Part shown: in pieces, positions 52,055 to 60,931 of the stretch | Layout of the letters: every line of letters begins with the position of its first letter | How positions within the stretch are numbered: position 1 is the stretch's first letter | Source: Bradyrhizobium sp. AUGA SZCCT0176 | Lineage (GTDB): Bacteria; Pseudomonadota; Alphaproteobacteria; Rhizobiales; Xanthobacteraceae | Assembly: GCF_018130145.1 (NCBI RefSeq) | Contig: NZ_JAFCMB010000003.1 | Location: forward strand, 558,001-622,000 | Direction: 5' to 3' | DNA length: 64,000 nt | The notes under the pieces: generated by a model | The model's database searches: none | Seen by the model: only the letters and a program-made list of their open reading frames with translations | Told to the model about the DNA's origin: nothing | Position numbers and translations under genes: made by a program

Positions 52055-52834
52055 ATGTCAGATTTCAGAGAACTCAGCCGTTCGGTCAAGGGCCTGACCG
52101 TTCTCGTCACCGGCGCCGCCAGCGGCATGGGCCGCGCCACCGCGCTGGTGTTCGCCGCCGAAGGCGCCAATGTTGCCGTCACTGATGTCAACGCCGAGGC
52201 CACGCAGGCGGTCGCCGATGAAATCAAAGAAAGAGGCGGTACCGCAAAGGCCTGGACGCTCGACGTCGCCAAGGCCGATGACATCATCAAAATCGTCGGC
52301 GCCATCGCGGCGCATTTCGGCAGCCTCGACATCCTGATCAACAATGCCGGCCTGTCGCTGCGCGCCCCGATCGACGCGGACGGCTATGAGGAGGCCTGGA
52401 CCAAGGCGCTGGCTGTCATGCTGACCGCGCATCCGCGCATCATTCGTGCCGCGTTGCCGCATTTGCGCCAATCAAAATGCCCGCGGATCGTCAACATCGC
52501 CTCCACCGAAGCGCTCGGCGCCACCGCCACCAACAGTCCGTACGCAGCCGCCAAGGCCGGCGTCACCGGCCTGACCCGCGCGCTTGCCGTGGAACTCGGC
52601 CGCGAGGGCATTACGGTGAACTGCATCTGCCCGGGACCGATCCGGACCGGGATCACCGAGCGGATTGCGGAGGAGCACAAGACCATCTTCGCCAAACGCC
52701 GCACCGCACTCGGCCGCTACGGCGATCCCGAGGAAGTCGCCCACATGACCTTGAGCCTGTGCCTGCCGGCCGCATCATACCTGACCGGCGTGGTTATTCC
52801 GGTGGACGGCGGCCTGATGGCGCGGAACGCGTAG
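52055..52834 (+). CDS. Short-chain dehydrogenase/reductase next to a TfdA-like dioxygenase
   Basis: SDR of 259 residues with TVLVTGAASGMGRATALVF near residue 16, NNAGLSLRAP, and the active-site stretch VNIASTEALGATATNSPYAA followed by AKAG. The C-terminus is YLTGVVIPVDGGLMA. The ATG at 52055 gives a normal SDR N-terminus. The TfdA-like gene starts 96 bp downstream on the same strand, so the two may act on one pathway; no substrate can be named. Confidence 0.88.
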   Translation: MSDFRELSRSVKGLTVLVTGAASGMGRATALVFAAEGANVAVTDVNAEATQAVADEIKERGGTAKAWTLDVAKADDIIKIVGAIAAHFGSLDILINNAGLSLRAPIDADGYEEAWTKALAVMLTAHPRIIRAALPHLRQSKCPRIVNIASTEALGATATNSPYAAAKAGVTGLTRALAVELGREGITVNCICPGPIRTGITERIAEEHKTIFAKRRTALGRYGDPEEVAHMTLSLCLPAASYLTGVVIPVDGGLMARNA

Positions 52835-52930
52835 CGGGCATGCAGCCGAAACGTTGACTTGGTCCCGTCAGGGAGTAGCTTTTTACCAAACGAAGCGGGA
52901 CAAACGCCCGCCGCTTTACGGAGAAACGCC

Positions 52931-53818
52931 ATGACGGTCACGATCCGGCAGCTGGGGAAGCATTTTTTTGGCGAGGTTTCCGGCGTCGATCTGCGCAAGC
53001 CGCTGACGCCGCAGGAGGCCGCCGATATCGAAGCCGGCATGGACAAATACGCCGTGCTGCTGTTCCGCGACCAGAACATTACCGACGAGCAGCAGATGGC
53101 GTTCGCGCTGAATTTCGGCGAGCGGGAAAATCCGCGCGGCGGCAGTGTCGTCAAGCCGGAGGATTCGCGGCTGCAGACCGGGCTCAACGACGTCTCCAAC
53201 CTCGGCAAGGACGGCAAGCCGCTGCCGCGCGACAGCCGCATCAACCTGTTCAACCTTGGCAATTGCCTGTGGCATTCCGACTCATCGTTCCGCCCGATTC
53301 CGGCGAAGTTCTCGCTGCTGTCGGCGCGGGTGGTGAACCCGAAGGGCGGCAACACCGAATTCGCCGACATGCGCGCGGCCTATGACGCGCTCGACGACGA
53401 GACCAAGGCCGAGATCGAGGACATGATCTGCGAGCATTCGCTGATGTATTCGCGGGGATCGCTCGGCTTTCTCGACTACACCGATGAAGAGAAGCAATTG
53501 TTCAAACCGGTGCTGCAGCGGCTGGTGCGCACCCATCCGGTGCACGGCCGCAAATCACTGTACCTCTCGTCACATGCCGGCGCCATCAGGGGCATGACCA
53601 TGCCGGAGGCCCGGCTGTTGCTGCGCGACCTCAACGAGCACGCAACGCAGGGCGAATTCGTCTACGTCCACAAATGGACGCTGCATGACCTCGTGATGTG
53701 GGACAACCGCCAGACCATGCATCGCGTGCGCCGCTACGACCAGTCACAGCCCCGCGACATGCGCCGCGCCACGGTGGCGGGAACGGCACCGACGGTGGCG
53801 CAACAGGCGGCGGAGTAG
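52931..53818 (+). CDS. TauD/TfdA family Fe(II)/2-oxoglutarate dioxygenase
   Basis: Non-haem iron oxygenase of 295 residues. The iron-binding H115-x-D117 is in CLWHSDSSFRP and the distal H264 in WDNRQTMHRVRRYD, followed by an arginine for 2-oxoglutarate. The opening VSGVDLRKPL and the HSLMYSRGSLG segment are like the 2,4-D dioxygenase (TfdA alpha) branch common in Bradyrhizobium, but taurine or other aryloxy/alkyl acids are possible substrates. CGGAG precedes the ATG. The last 45 bp of the gene and the repeat after it recur at 56.5 kb. Confidence 0.9.
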   Translation: MTVTIRQLGKHFFGEVSGVDLRKPLTPQEAADIEAGMDKYAVLLFRDQNITDEQQMAFALNFGERENPRGGSVVKPEDSRLQTGLNDVSNLGKDGKPLPRDSRINLFNLGNCLWHSDSSFRPIPAKFSLLSARVVNPKGGNTEFADMRAAYDALDDETKAEIEDMICEHSLMYSRGSLGFLDYTDEEKQLFKPVLQRLVRTHPVHGRKSLYLSSHAGAIRGMTMPEARLLLRDLNEHATQGEFVYVHKWTLHDLVMWDNRQTMHRVRRYDQSQPRDMRRATVAGTAPTVAQQAAE

Positions 53819-53985
53819 AGCTTCGTCGTCGTCCCGGCGAAGGCCGGGACCCATACGCCGTGACCTCGATAGTGAAATCGAGGCGGCAGACACAAGCGCG
53901 TTGGAGCGACCAACGCACTCAACAATACACATTTGGGGTTATGGGTCCCGGCTCAAGGCCGGGACGACACCGTGGGTGTGGCTAC
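53798..53985. repeat. Left copy of a ~187-bp direct repeat (includes the end of the dioxygenase gene)
   Basis: Contains the last 21 bp of the dioxygenase gene (GCGCAACAGGCGGCGGAGTA G), a palindromic element with arms GTCGTCCCGGC/GCCGGGACGAC (53828-53968), and sequence up to the stop of the CobW gene. The same order recurs at 56564-56748 in direct orientation. Confidence 0.75.
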
Positions 53986-54917
53986 GCGCGCGCGCCTTCG
54001 ACGCATCCCTCCATGATCCCATCGACCTCCGCGCGCGAGAGGACGCTGATCTCGGCAATGAACACCATCCGGGTCCGCGGCATTCCCGCTGGCAGCGGCC
54101 CGCCAGGGGCCAGCGTCGCGCGTCCGCCGGCGAACTGAAGCAACATCAACTTGCCGGGCTGCTCCACGGATTCGAACAGCCCCTTCGCCCGCGCCAGCTT
54201 CGGCGCGAGCCGATTGATCGCCGCCTGCAAGCGGGGCAACGACAGCGGCCGTTCCGACGTCCAGCTCAACGCCTCGAAGCGATCCGTCGCTGGCCGTCGC
54301 TGCCCCGGCTCGCGTGGCACCGGCGCTCGATCCGGATCCGAAGGGAAGAGGAGCGCCATCGGAACCTCGCCATGCGGCGCATCGACCAGCACCGCAGCCG
54401 GACGTATCGCGCGGATCGCATCGCGGACCGGCGTGTGGCTGACCGCGTCCACGAGGTCTACCTTGCTCAGCGCGATCACATCGGCCGCCCGTATCTGGGA
54501 CCGCAGCAGGGCGTCGTCGAACCTGGCGACCGAAGTTGTGGCATCCACGACGCACAGCACCGTTTCGAGCGGCGCTTCCCGCCAGATCACCGGATCCATC
54601 AGGTTGCGCACGATGTCCTGGGGATCGGCGACGCCACTGGTTTCGATCACGATGAATTCCGGCCGCGGATCACGCCGCAACAAGCCGGCCAGCGTGCGCA
54701 AGAGATCGCCTTCGAGCGAGCAACAGATGCAGCCATTGCTGAGACTCACCACGCCGTCGGCGGCGCCGGTGATCAGCTCCGCATCGATATTGATCGCGCC
54801 GAAATCGTTGACGACGGCGGCAATCCGCCTGCCCGCGGCATGTGCCAAGAGATGGTTCACGACCGTGGTCTTGCCCGCCCCGAGGAAGCCGGCCACGAGC
54901 ACGACCGGGACCGGCAC
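53982..54917 (-). CDS. CobW/G3E-family GTPase, probable metallochaperone
   Basis: P-loop GTPase of 311 residues. The Walker A is GFLGAGKTT (residues 10-18), the metal site CxCC is in NGCICCSLEGDL (C63, C65, C66), and the base-recognition motif is LSKVDL. The C-terminal CobW domain is present. G3E proteins insert metals such as zinc, cobalt or nickel into client enzymes. The GTG start at 54917 follows GGAGG and lies 1 bp after the stop of the amidohydrolase gene, so the two are tightly coupled; that metal-dependent hydrolase is its likely client. Confidence 0.88.
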   Translation of the reverse strand: MPVPVVLVAGFLGAGKTTVVNHLLAHAAGRRIAAVVNDFGAINIDAELITGAADGVVSLSNGCICCSLEGDLLRTLAGLLRRDPRPEFIVIETSGVADPQDIVRNLMDPVIWREAPLETVLCVVDATTSVARFDDALLRSQIRAADVIALSKVDLVDAVSHTPVRDAIRAIRPAAVLVDAPHGEVPMALLFPSDPDRAPVPREPGQRRPATDRFEALSWTSERPLSLPRLQAAINRLAPKLARAKGLFESVEQPGKLMLLQFAGGRATLAPGGPLPAGMPRTRMVFIAEISVLSRAEVDGIMEGCVEGARA

Positions 54918-54918
54918 C

Positions 54919-56409
54919 TCAGCCTCCGGTAACGGGCCGGCGCACCGGCTGGCCGGGCCGCGCCGCCACATCGAGCACGCCGTCTGATATCAGCGGCTGG
55001 CCGCTGACCACCAGATGACGCACGCCTTCCGACGGGCGATTCATCGCCGAGAACGTCGCCCGGTCGCTCAGCGTTTCGTAATCGAACACGACGATGTCGG
55101 CATCCGCACCCGCCTGCAGCCTGCCTTTCGCGCGCATCGCCGGCGTAGAGGCGCCAAGAATTTCCGCGGGGATCAGCGCGCATTTTCGGATGCCTTCGAG
55201 CAGCGACACTTTGCGGCGCTCGCGCACCCACTCTCGGATGAAGCGCGTGAAGCAACCCGCCGAGCGCGGATGCGAGGTCGCGTCGTCGGGCAGCGGCCAG
55301 GCGGCGCCGGTGTAGGGGCGGCCGTCCGTCAGCGTCCAGGGCATGGCGTCGGAGGCGATCGCGCCGCCGGGATAGAGCACCGCCATGTCGAGGAGGTCGC
55401 GATGATGCGCGTTATTGTCGATATCCAGAACGTGCCACAGAACCAGCGTGGAAGGTTCGGCGGCCTGTGCCGCCAGCAGTTCCTGCCGGTCGCGGAAGCG
55501 ATGCCCGTCGGTCACCCGCTGCACCGAATCATAGCCGAGGCCGTTGCGCGCCTCGAATTCGGGGTCGCTGAAGAACGCCGCCGCCAGCACCGTCGAGCCG
55601 GTACCGTAGGGATAGGCTTCGACCGTGATGGGCAGCCCCTGCGCCTGCGCCTTGGCGACCAGCGCGACACAGCGCTCGATGTCGGTCTTGCTGGAAGAAT
55701 TGAAATGGCAGATGTGCATGTGCGCGCCGGTGGCCCCGGCATAGCCGATCAGGCGGATATAGGCTTCCGCAGCGCTCTCCGGATCGATGCGGGACATGTA
55801 GGCGACGTGGGTGAAGGTCGGCACCTCGCGCGCCGCCGCCAGCTGGCACACGGCGGTCAGCTCCTGCACGCCGGCGCCCGGGGCATAGGCGTTGAGGATG
55901 CCGATGCCGATGCCGCCCTCGCTCAGCCCGCCCGCGATTCGCTCGAGGATCCCTGCCACTTCGGTGTCGCTGGCCACGTTGTCGATCCAGCGGCGGTCGC
56001 GCATCGCATTGCCGAACGCCTCCAGCGAGCTTTCCGCGTTGGAGCCAGTCATCGCGCCAATGCGCGCGAATGCCCAGTTGACCGCGGCGCCGTAGTTCAG
56101 CACGCGTCCCTTCTCGGCCTGGCGCCGATACCAGGATGCGACCGGCAATACTCCGGCCTCGAGGTCGAGCGACGTCGTGACGCCGTCGAAGGCCTGCATG
56201 CGGTCGGCCGGGATCGACTGGCCATGCGCGTGCAAATCGATGAATCCGGGGGCGATCACCAGTCCCGTAGCGTCGATCGTGCGCTCGGCGCTGCCAAGCC
56301 CGGTGCCGACGGCGGCGATCTTGCCATCGAACACCGCCACATCGCCGATGGCGTCCATGCCGCTGGCCGGATCCACCACCCGGCCACCCGTGATTACCAA
56401 ACCAGCCAT
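54919..56409 (-). CDS. D-aminoacylase-like amidohydrolase
   Basis: Metal-dependent TIM-barrel hydrolase of 496 residues. The N-terminal beta-sandwich strand leads to APGFIDLHAHGQ (H60, H62), with later ligands in FTHVAYM and HMHICHFNSS and the catalytic aspartate in ASDAMPW. Overall order fits the N-acyl-D-amino-acid deacylase/dihydroorotase branch; a D-glutamate or dipeptide derivative could be the substrate. The stop is followed 1 bp later by the CobW start. The 335 bp upstream are mostly repeat DNA. Confidence 0.85.
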   Translation of the reverse strand: MAGLVITGGRVVDPASGMDAIGDVAVFDGKIAAVGTGLGSAERTIDATGLVIAPGFIDLHAHGQSIPADRMQAFDGVTTSLDLEAGVLPVASWYRRQAEKGRVLNYGAAVNWAFARIGAMTGSNAESSLEAFGNAMRDRRWIDNVASDTEVAGILERIAGGLSEGGIGIGILNAYAPGAGVQELTAVCQLAAAREVPTFTHVAYMSRIDPESAAEAYIRLIGYAGATGAHMHICHFNSSSKTDIERCVALVAKAQAQGLPITVEAYPYGTGSTVLAAAFFSDPEFEARNGLGYDSVQRVTDGHRFRDRQELLAAQAAEPSTLVLWHVLDIDNNAHHRDLLDMAVLYPGGAIASDAMPWTLTDGRPYTGAAWPLPDDATSHPRSAGCFTRFIREWVRERRKVSLLEGIRKCALIPAEILGASTPAMRAKGRLQAGADADIVVFDYETLSDRATFSAMNRPSEGVRHLVVSGQPLISDGVLDVAARPGQPVRRPVTGG

Positions 56410-56563
56410 CTCGTCACTCCCGCGTACTGAAGACCTGTTCCCTGCGAAGCCGGCTCAGCTTCGAAGGCGCGCAGACTGGCGAATAAGGGCCGTCGCGATC
56501 CCATAGAGGCAGATTTTCGGACGGGCAACAACCTCTGCCGGCGGAGGGCACGCATCCGAAAGC

Positions 56564-56748
56564 GCGCAACAGGCGGCGGAGTAGATGATCGTCGTCCCGG
56601 CCTTGAGCCGGGACCCATACGCCGTGCTCTCGATAGTGAAATGAAGGCGGCAGACAAAGCACGTTGGAGCAACCAACGCGCTCGACAATAGATATTTGGG
56701 GTTATGGGTCCCGGCTCAAGGCCGGGACGACACCGTGGATGCGTCTAC
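56564..56748. repeat. Right copy of the ~187-bp direct repeat
   Basis: Begins with the same 21 bases that end the dioxygenase gene (GCGCAACAGGCGGCGGAGTA G), although no dioxygenase gene precedes it here. The palindromic element follows (arms GTCGTCCCGGC/GCCGGGACGAC, 56591-56731), and the copy runs to the stop of the YqgE gene. It fills most of the gap 56410-56744. Confidence 0.75.
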
Positions 56749-57416
56749 GCGTGCCCGGCTTCGTTCGACAGCATCGCCAGATCGATGCCGATCTTGCGCA
56801 GCGCACGCTGGTATTTCTCGTCGACGTCGTCGCCGAAGATCAGGTCCGCGTCGGCGGCGCAATGCAGCCAGCCATTGTGCTGGATTTCGTCCTCGAGCTG
56901 CCCCGGCGCCCAGCCGGCATAGCCCAGCGCCAGGATCGCGTGCTTGGGTCCCGAGCCCTTGGCGATCGCTTTCAGGATATCGACGGTCGCGGTCAGGCAG
57001 ATGCCGTCGTCGATATTGAGCGTGGCATCCTTGATGAAGAAGTCGCTGGAATGCAGCACGAAGCCGCGGCCGGTATCGACCGGACCTCCCTTGAGCACCT
57101 TCATGGTCTCGGCGTTTTCCGGCAGCGTGATCTGGTCCGATGTCTTGATGATATCGAGCTGCACCAGGAGCCCCGGGAAATCGATGCTGCCGGCCGGACG
57201 GTTGACGATGATGCCCATCGCCCCCTCGGACGAATGGGCGCACATGTAAATGACCGAGCGCTCGAAGCGCGGATCGCCCATGACCGGCATGGCGATCAGC
57301 AGCTGGCCGTCCAGATAGCCTTCACCGGACGAATTGTCGCCCACGCCTGCGCCTTTGCGGCGCGCGGGCTTCGTTGTCGCCTTCGGTGGTGCCGTCTTCT
57401 TGCCTTCAGGGCTCAT
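56745..57416 (-). CDS. YqgE/AlgH family protein (DUF179)
   Basis: Protein of 223 residues. After a lysine-rich N-terminus (about 1-35) the DUF179 fold begins: [20 protein letters not shown], then [33 protein letters not shown] and [16 protein letters not shown]. Function is unknown; the family is widespread and sometimes linked to transcriptional control. The ATG at 57416 has GAGAGG 9 nt upstream; the longer frame is unlikely. Confidence 0.9.
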   Translation of the reverse strand: MSPEGKKTAPPKATTKPARRKGAGVGDNSSGEGYLDGQLLIAMPVMGDPRFERSVIYMCAHSSEGAMGIIVNRPAGSIDFPGLLVQLDIIKTSDQITLPENAETMKVLKGGPVDTGRGFVLHSSDFFIKDATLNIDDGICLTATVDILKAIAKGSGPKHAILALGYAGWAPGQLEDEIQHNGWLHCAADADLIFGDDVDEKYQRALRKIGIDLAMLSNEAGHA

Positions 57417-57565
57417 CCGCAAAGGCCTCTCTTGCTGATCCGTATCCTGATATCGGGTGGCGGTTCTGTCAATCAAGCGAAGGCTTGTTAGACCTGCGTT
57501 GTATTCGACCGCGGATCACAAGCAATTCAATGGTTTGCGGCCAAACTTGCCTGTAAAGACGTCTC

Positions 57566-58405
57566 ATGACCGTCATTGTTCCCATGCGGGCCGCGCTCGG
57601 CATTGCCGCCACTCTGGCTGTCGCATGCACAGCCATCGAGGTTCGCGCCGAGGATGCCTCGCCCTGGCAGCGCGACACCCATTCCGCGATCCGGCTGCTG
57701 GCGGGATCGCGCAGCGGCGCAGTGCTGCTCGGCGGTATCGCAATCCAGCTGCAGCCAGGGTGGAAAACCTATTGGCGGACGCCCGGCGATTCCGGCGTTC
57801 CGCCCCGCTTCGATTTCTCCAAGTCGGACAATGTCGAGGCGGTGACGGTGTTGTGGCCGGCGCCGATGAAGTTCGATGACGGCGCGGGCGGCGTCTCGCT
57901 CGGCTACAAGCAGCAGGTCGTGCTGCCGCTGCGGATCGTCGCCAAGAACACCGACAAGCCGGTGACGCTGCGCGCCGACATCAACTACGCGGTCTGCGAC
58001 AAGCTCTGCATCCCGGTCGACGCCAAGGCGGAGCTGGCCTTTGCCAGTGTGGCAAGCACCGAGGACGGCAATCTTTCCGATGCGCTCAACGCGGTGCCGA
58101 AGCCGGCCAATGTCGGCGATCCCAATTCCCTCACCATTCGCGACGTCAAGCGCGAGGGCAAGGCCAACGTGCTGGTCGACGTCACCGCGTCCGGCGGCAA
58201 GGAGGTCAGCCTGTTCGTCGAGGGCCCGACGCCGGACTGGGCGTTGCCGATTCCGAAGCTGATCGAGGGCGGTCCGCCCGGCGTCAAACGCTTTGCCTTC
58301 GAGCTCGACGGCCTGCCGCCGGGCGCGAGCGCCGACGGCGCCGCGCTGAAACTGACGCTGGTCGGCGGCGACCGGGCCTATGAGTTCAATGTGAATTTGC
58401 CGTAG
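57566..58405 (+). CDS. Periplasmic protein with a DsbD N-terminal-like domain
   Basis: Protein of 279 residues with a signal peptide (about 1-28). The domain resembles the alpha domain of DsbD/ScsB: PGWKTYWRTPGDSGVPPRF, then a cysteine pair YAVCDKLCIPV (C144, C148). Full-length DsbD would continue with a membrane domain, absent here, so this is a stand-alone thiol-redox domain. It may pass electrons to periplasmic substrates from another membrane partner. It is divergent from YqgE with a 149-bp gap. Confidence 0.85.
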   Translation: MTVIVPMRAALGIAATLAVACTAIEVRAEDASPWQRDTHSAIRLLAGSRSGAVLLGGIAIQLQPGWKTYWRTPGDSGVPPRFDFSKSDNVEAVTVLWPAPMKFDDGAGGVSLGYKQQVVLPLRIVAKNTDKPVTLRADINYAVCDKLCIPVDAKAELAFASVASTEDGNLSDALNAVPKPANVGDPNSLTIRDVKREGKANVLVDVTASGGKEVSLFVEGPTPDWALPIPKLIEGGPPGVKRFAFELDGLPPGASADGAALKLTLVGGDRAYEFNVNLP

Positions 58406-58412
58406 CTTTTTC

Positions 58413-58535
58413 CGTCGTCCCGGCGAACGCCGGGACCCATACGCCGCGGCGGATGTTTTAGGACGCCGCAGGTAGACGCCTTTTTCATGCAATAACGCCC
58501 AGTGGTTATGGGTCCCGGCGTTCGCCGGGACGACG
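58413..58535. repeat. Palindromic repeat (CGTCGTCCCGGCG type)
   Basis: Perfect terminal arms CGTCGTCCCGGCG and CGCCGGGACGACG, continuing inward as GACCCATA and TATGGGTC. It lies 7 bp after the stop of the DsbD-N gene and belongs to the family at 32788, 53828 and 56591. Confidence 0.8.
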
Positions 58536-58635
58536 CGGAGATTGACGCGTGCGTCCGCACCCAACCGAATCTTAACGAATCGTTGATACATCGGAGCATC
58601 GCCGCCGCCTCGCGGCCTTTCGAGGATGCCTTGCT

Positions 58636-60018
58636 GTGGCCGTGATGGACACCGAATCCGCCTCCGCTTCGCCTGCCGGCCCGATCGCGCGCCTGCGATC
58701 GCTGCTTCGCGGTCTCTTGGGTGGTTCGGGCGAAGCTTCGCTGACAAAGCGGCTGGCCGGCACGATCTTCATCATCCGCGTGATCAGTGCGGCATTGGCC
58801 TATTTCTCGCAGATCCTGCTGGCGCGCTGGATGGGCGGCTCGGATTACGGCGTCTATGTCTATGTCTGGACCTGGGTGCTGCTGCTCGGCAGCATGATGG
58901 ATTTCGGCATCTCGGCGTCCGCGCAAAAAATCATTCCGGAATATCGCACCAGCGGCCAGCACGCGCTGCTGCGCGGCTTCCTCTCGGGCAGCCGCTGGAT
59001 GACGTTCGCGGTCTCGTCGCTGATCTCGCTGGCGCTGGCGGGGGTGGTGAAAACACTCTCGCCGTGGATCGAGCCAAATACGATCGTGCCGCTCTATATC
59101 GGCTGCCTGACGCTGCCCGCCTTCGTCGTCGCCAACACCCAGGACGGCATCGCGCGCTCGCATGACTGGATGCGGCTCGGCCTGATGCCGCAATTCATCG
59201 TGCGCCAGTCGCTGATCATCGGCCTCACCGCCGGCGCCTTCGCGCTCGGCTTCAATCTCGGCGCCACGGCGGCGATGCTGGCCAGCGCGGCCGCGGTCTG
59301 GCTCGCCATGATCGGCCAGATGGTAGTGCTGAACCGAAGGCTCGCCGGCCACATCGAGCCCGGCGCCAAGGCCTATGATTTCCGCGGCTGGCTTGCGGTC
59401 TCGCTGCCGATCCTGCTGGTCGAGAGCTTCTATCTGCTACTCTCCTACACCGACGTGCTGATGCTGCAGCAATTCCGCTCCTCGGAGGAAGTCGGCGTCT
59501 ATTTCGCGGTCGTGAAGACGCTGGCGCTGGTTTCCTTCATTCACTACGCGATGTCGGCAACAACCGCGCACCGCTTTGCGGAATATCATGCGCTCGGCGA
59601 CAGGGCGCGGCTGTCGGCCTATGTGGCGCACGCGATCCAATGGACGTTCTGGCCCTCGCTCGCGGCCACCATCGTTCTGCTGGCGCTGGGCAAGCCGCTA
59701 TTGTGGCTGTTCGGGCCGCAATTCGTGGTCGGCTACGACATCATGTTCATCGCTGCCGTTGGCCTCGTGGTGCGTTCGGCGATCGGGCCGGTCGAGCGGC
59801 TGCTCAACATGCTCGGCCACCAGCACATCTGCGCGCTGGCCTATGCGCTCGCCTTTGTCATGAACGTGGTGCTGTGCCTGCTGCTGGTGCCGCGCTACGG
59901 CGGCCACGGCGCCGCGGCCGCAACCACGATCTCGCTCGCGTTCGAGACCGTGCTGTTGTTCTGGATCGTCCGGCAGCGGCTCGGCCTGCACGTGCTGGCG
60001 TTCGGGAAGCGCGGCTAA
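58636..60018 (+). CDS. Oligosaccharide flippase family membrane protein
   Basis: Polytopic protein of 460 residues with about twelve to fourteen membrane helices. It resembles Wzx/MATE-like lipopolysaccharide exporters: LARWMGGSDYGVYVYVWTWV in the second helix region and YTDVLMLQQFRSSEEVGVYF in the middle. Such proteins move lipid-linked sugars across the inner membrane. No glycosyltransferases are nearby, so its cargo is unknown. The start may be GTG 58636 or ATG 58645. Confidence 0.87.
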   Translation: MAVMDTESASASPAGPIARLRSLLRGLLGGSGEASLTKRLAGTIFIIRVISAALAYFSQILLARWMGGSDYGVYVYVWTWVLLLGSMMDFGISASAQKIIPEYRTSGQHALLRGFLSGSRWMTFAVSSLISLALAGVVKTLSPWIEPNTIVPLYIGCLTLPAFVVANTQDGIARSHDWMRLGLMPQFIVRQSLIIGLTAGAFALGFNLGATAAMLASAAAVWLAMIGQMVVLNRRLAGHIEPGAKAYDFRGWLAVSLPILLVESFYLLLSYTDVLMLQQFRSSEEVGVYFAVVKTLALVSFIHYAMSATTAHRFAEYHALGDRARLSAYVAHAIQWTFWPSLAATIVLLALGKPLLWLFGPQFVVGYDIMFIAAVGLVVRSAIGPVERLLNMLGHQHICALAYALAFVMNVVLCLLLVPRYGGHGAAAATTISLAFETVLLFWIVRQRLGLHVLAFGKRG

Positions 60019-60027
60019 CCCCTCAAC

Positions 60028-60113
60028 GTCATGCCCGGGCTCGACCCGGGCATCCATCATCTTCGCAAGATTTTTTCAGCTTGATGGATTGCCGGGTCAA
60101 GCCCGGCAATGAC
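60028..60113. repeat. Palindromic repeat (GTCATGCCCGGGC type)
   Basis: GTCATGCCCGGGCTCGACCC opens the left arm and GGGTCAAGCCCGGCAATGAC closes the right; inner arms ATCCATCA/TGATGGAT complete the fold. It lies between two convergent genes. Confidence 0.75.
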
Positions 60114-60137
60114 ACGCATCAATGCGAGGCCTGAGCC

Positions 60138-60926
60138 CTACTCCGCGGTCCAGCCGCCGTCGATCGAGAGGTTGGCGCCGGTGATCTGGGCGGCATCGTC
60201 GCCGCACAGGAACAGCGCCAGGGCCGCGACCTGCTCGGAGGTCACGAATTCCTTGGTCGGCTGGGCTTCCAGCAGCACGTCGTGGATGACCTGCTCCTTG
60301 GTGAGGTTGCGCGCCTTCATGGTGTCGGGAATCTGCTTCTCGACCAGCGGCGTCCAGACATAGCCGGGGCTGATGCAGTTGCAGGTAATCTTGTGGGTCG
60401 CGAGCTCCAGCGCCACCGTCTTGGTGAGGCCGGCGATGCCGTGCTTGGCCGACACATAGGCCGACTTGAACGGCGAGGCCACCAGCGAATGGGCGGAAGC
60501 GGTGTTGATGATGCGGCCCCAGCCGCGCTTCTTCATGCCGGGCACGGCGGCGCGGATGGCATGAAATGCCGACGACAGGTTGATCGCGATGATCGCATCC
60601 CACTTTTCGATCGGGAATTCCTCGATCGGCGACACGAACTGGATGCCGGCATTGTTGACCAGGATATCGACCGAACCAAAGGTCTTCTCGCCGAGCGCGA
60701 TCATTTCGGCGATCTCGGCGGGCTTGGTCATGTCGGCGGGCGAATGCACGGCCCGAACCTTGAAATCGGTCTCGATGCCGGAACGCTCCTTCTCGATATC
60801 GGACGGCACGCCCATGCCGTTGAGAACGATATTGGCGCCGGCGGCGGCGAAAGCGCGCGCGTAAGCCAATCCGATGCCGCTGGTCGAGCCGGTCACGACG
60901 GCGGTCTTGCCTTTCAAAATACCCAT
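60138..60926 (-). CDS. bdhA: D-3-hydroxybutyrate dehydrogenase
   Basis: SDR of 262 residues converting 3-hydroxybutyrate to acetoacetate in poly-hydroxybutyrate use. The N-terminal TAVVTGSTSGIGLAYARAF, the catalytic YVSAK, and the family-typical CISPGYVWTPLVEKQIPDTM followed by LLEAQPTKEFVT identify it. AGGAGTG precedes the ATG at 60926. The patatin-like gene ends 5 bp upstream, forming an operon for release and oxidation of storage polymer or lipid. Confidence 0.92.
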   Translation of the reverse strand: MGILKGKTAVVTGSTSGIGLAYARAFAAAGANIVLNGMGVPSDIEKERSGIETDFKVRAVHSPADMTKPAEIAEMIALGEKTFGSVDILVNNAGIQFVSPIEEFPIEKWDAIIAINLSSAFHAIRAAVPGMKKRGWGRIINTASAHSLVASPFKSAYVSAKHGIAGLTKTVALELATHKITCNCISPGYVWTPLVEKQIPDTMKARNLTKEQVIHDVLLEAQPTKEFVTSEQVAALALFLCGDDAAQITGANLSIDGGWTAE

Positions 60927-60931
60927 TCTGG

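Noticed and set aside
57527..58747. 406-codon minus-strand frame opposite the DsbD-N gene
   Set aside because: It crosses a palindromic repeat and is antisense to a gene with a signal peptide and a conserved cysteine pair.
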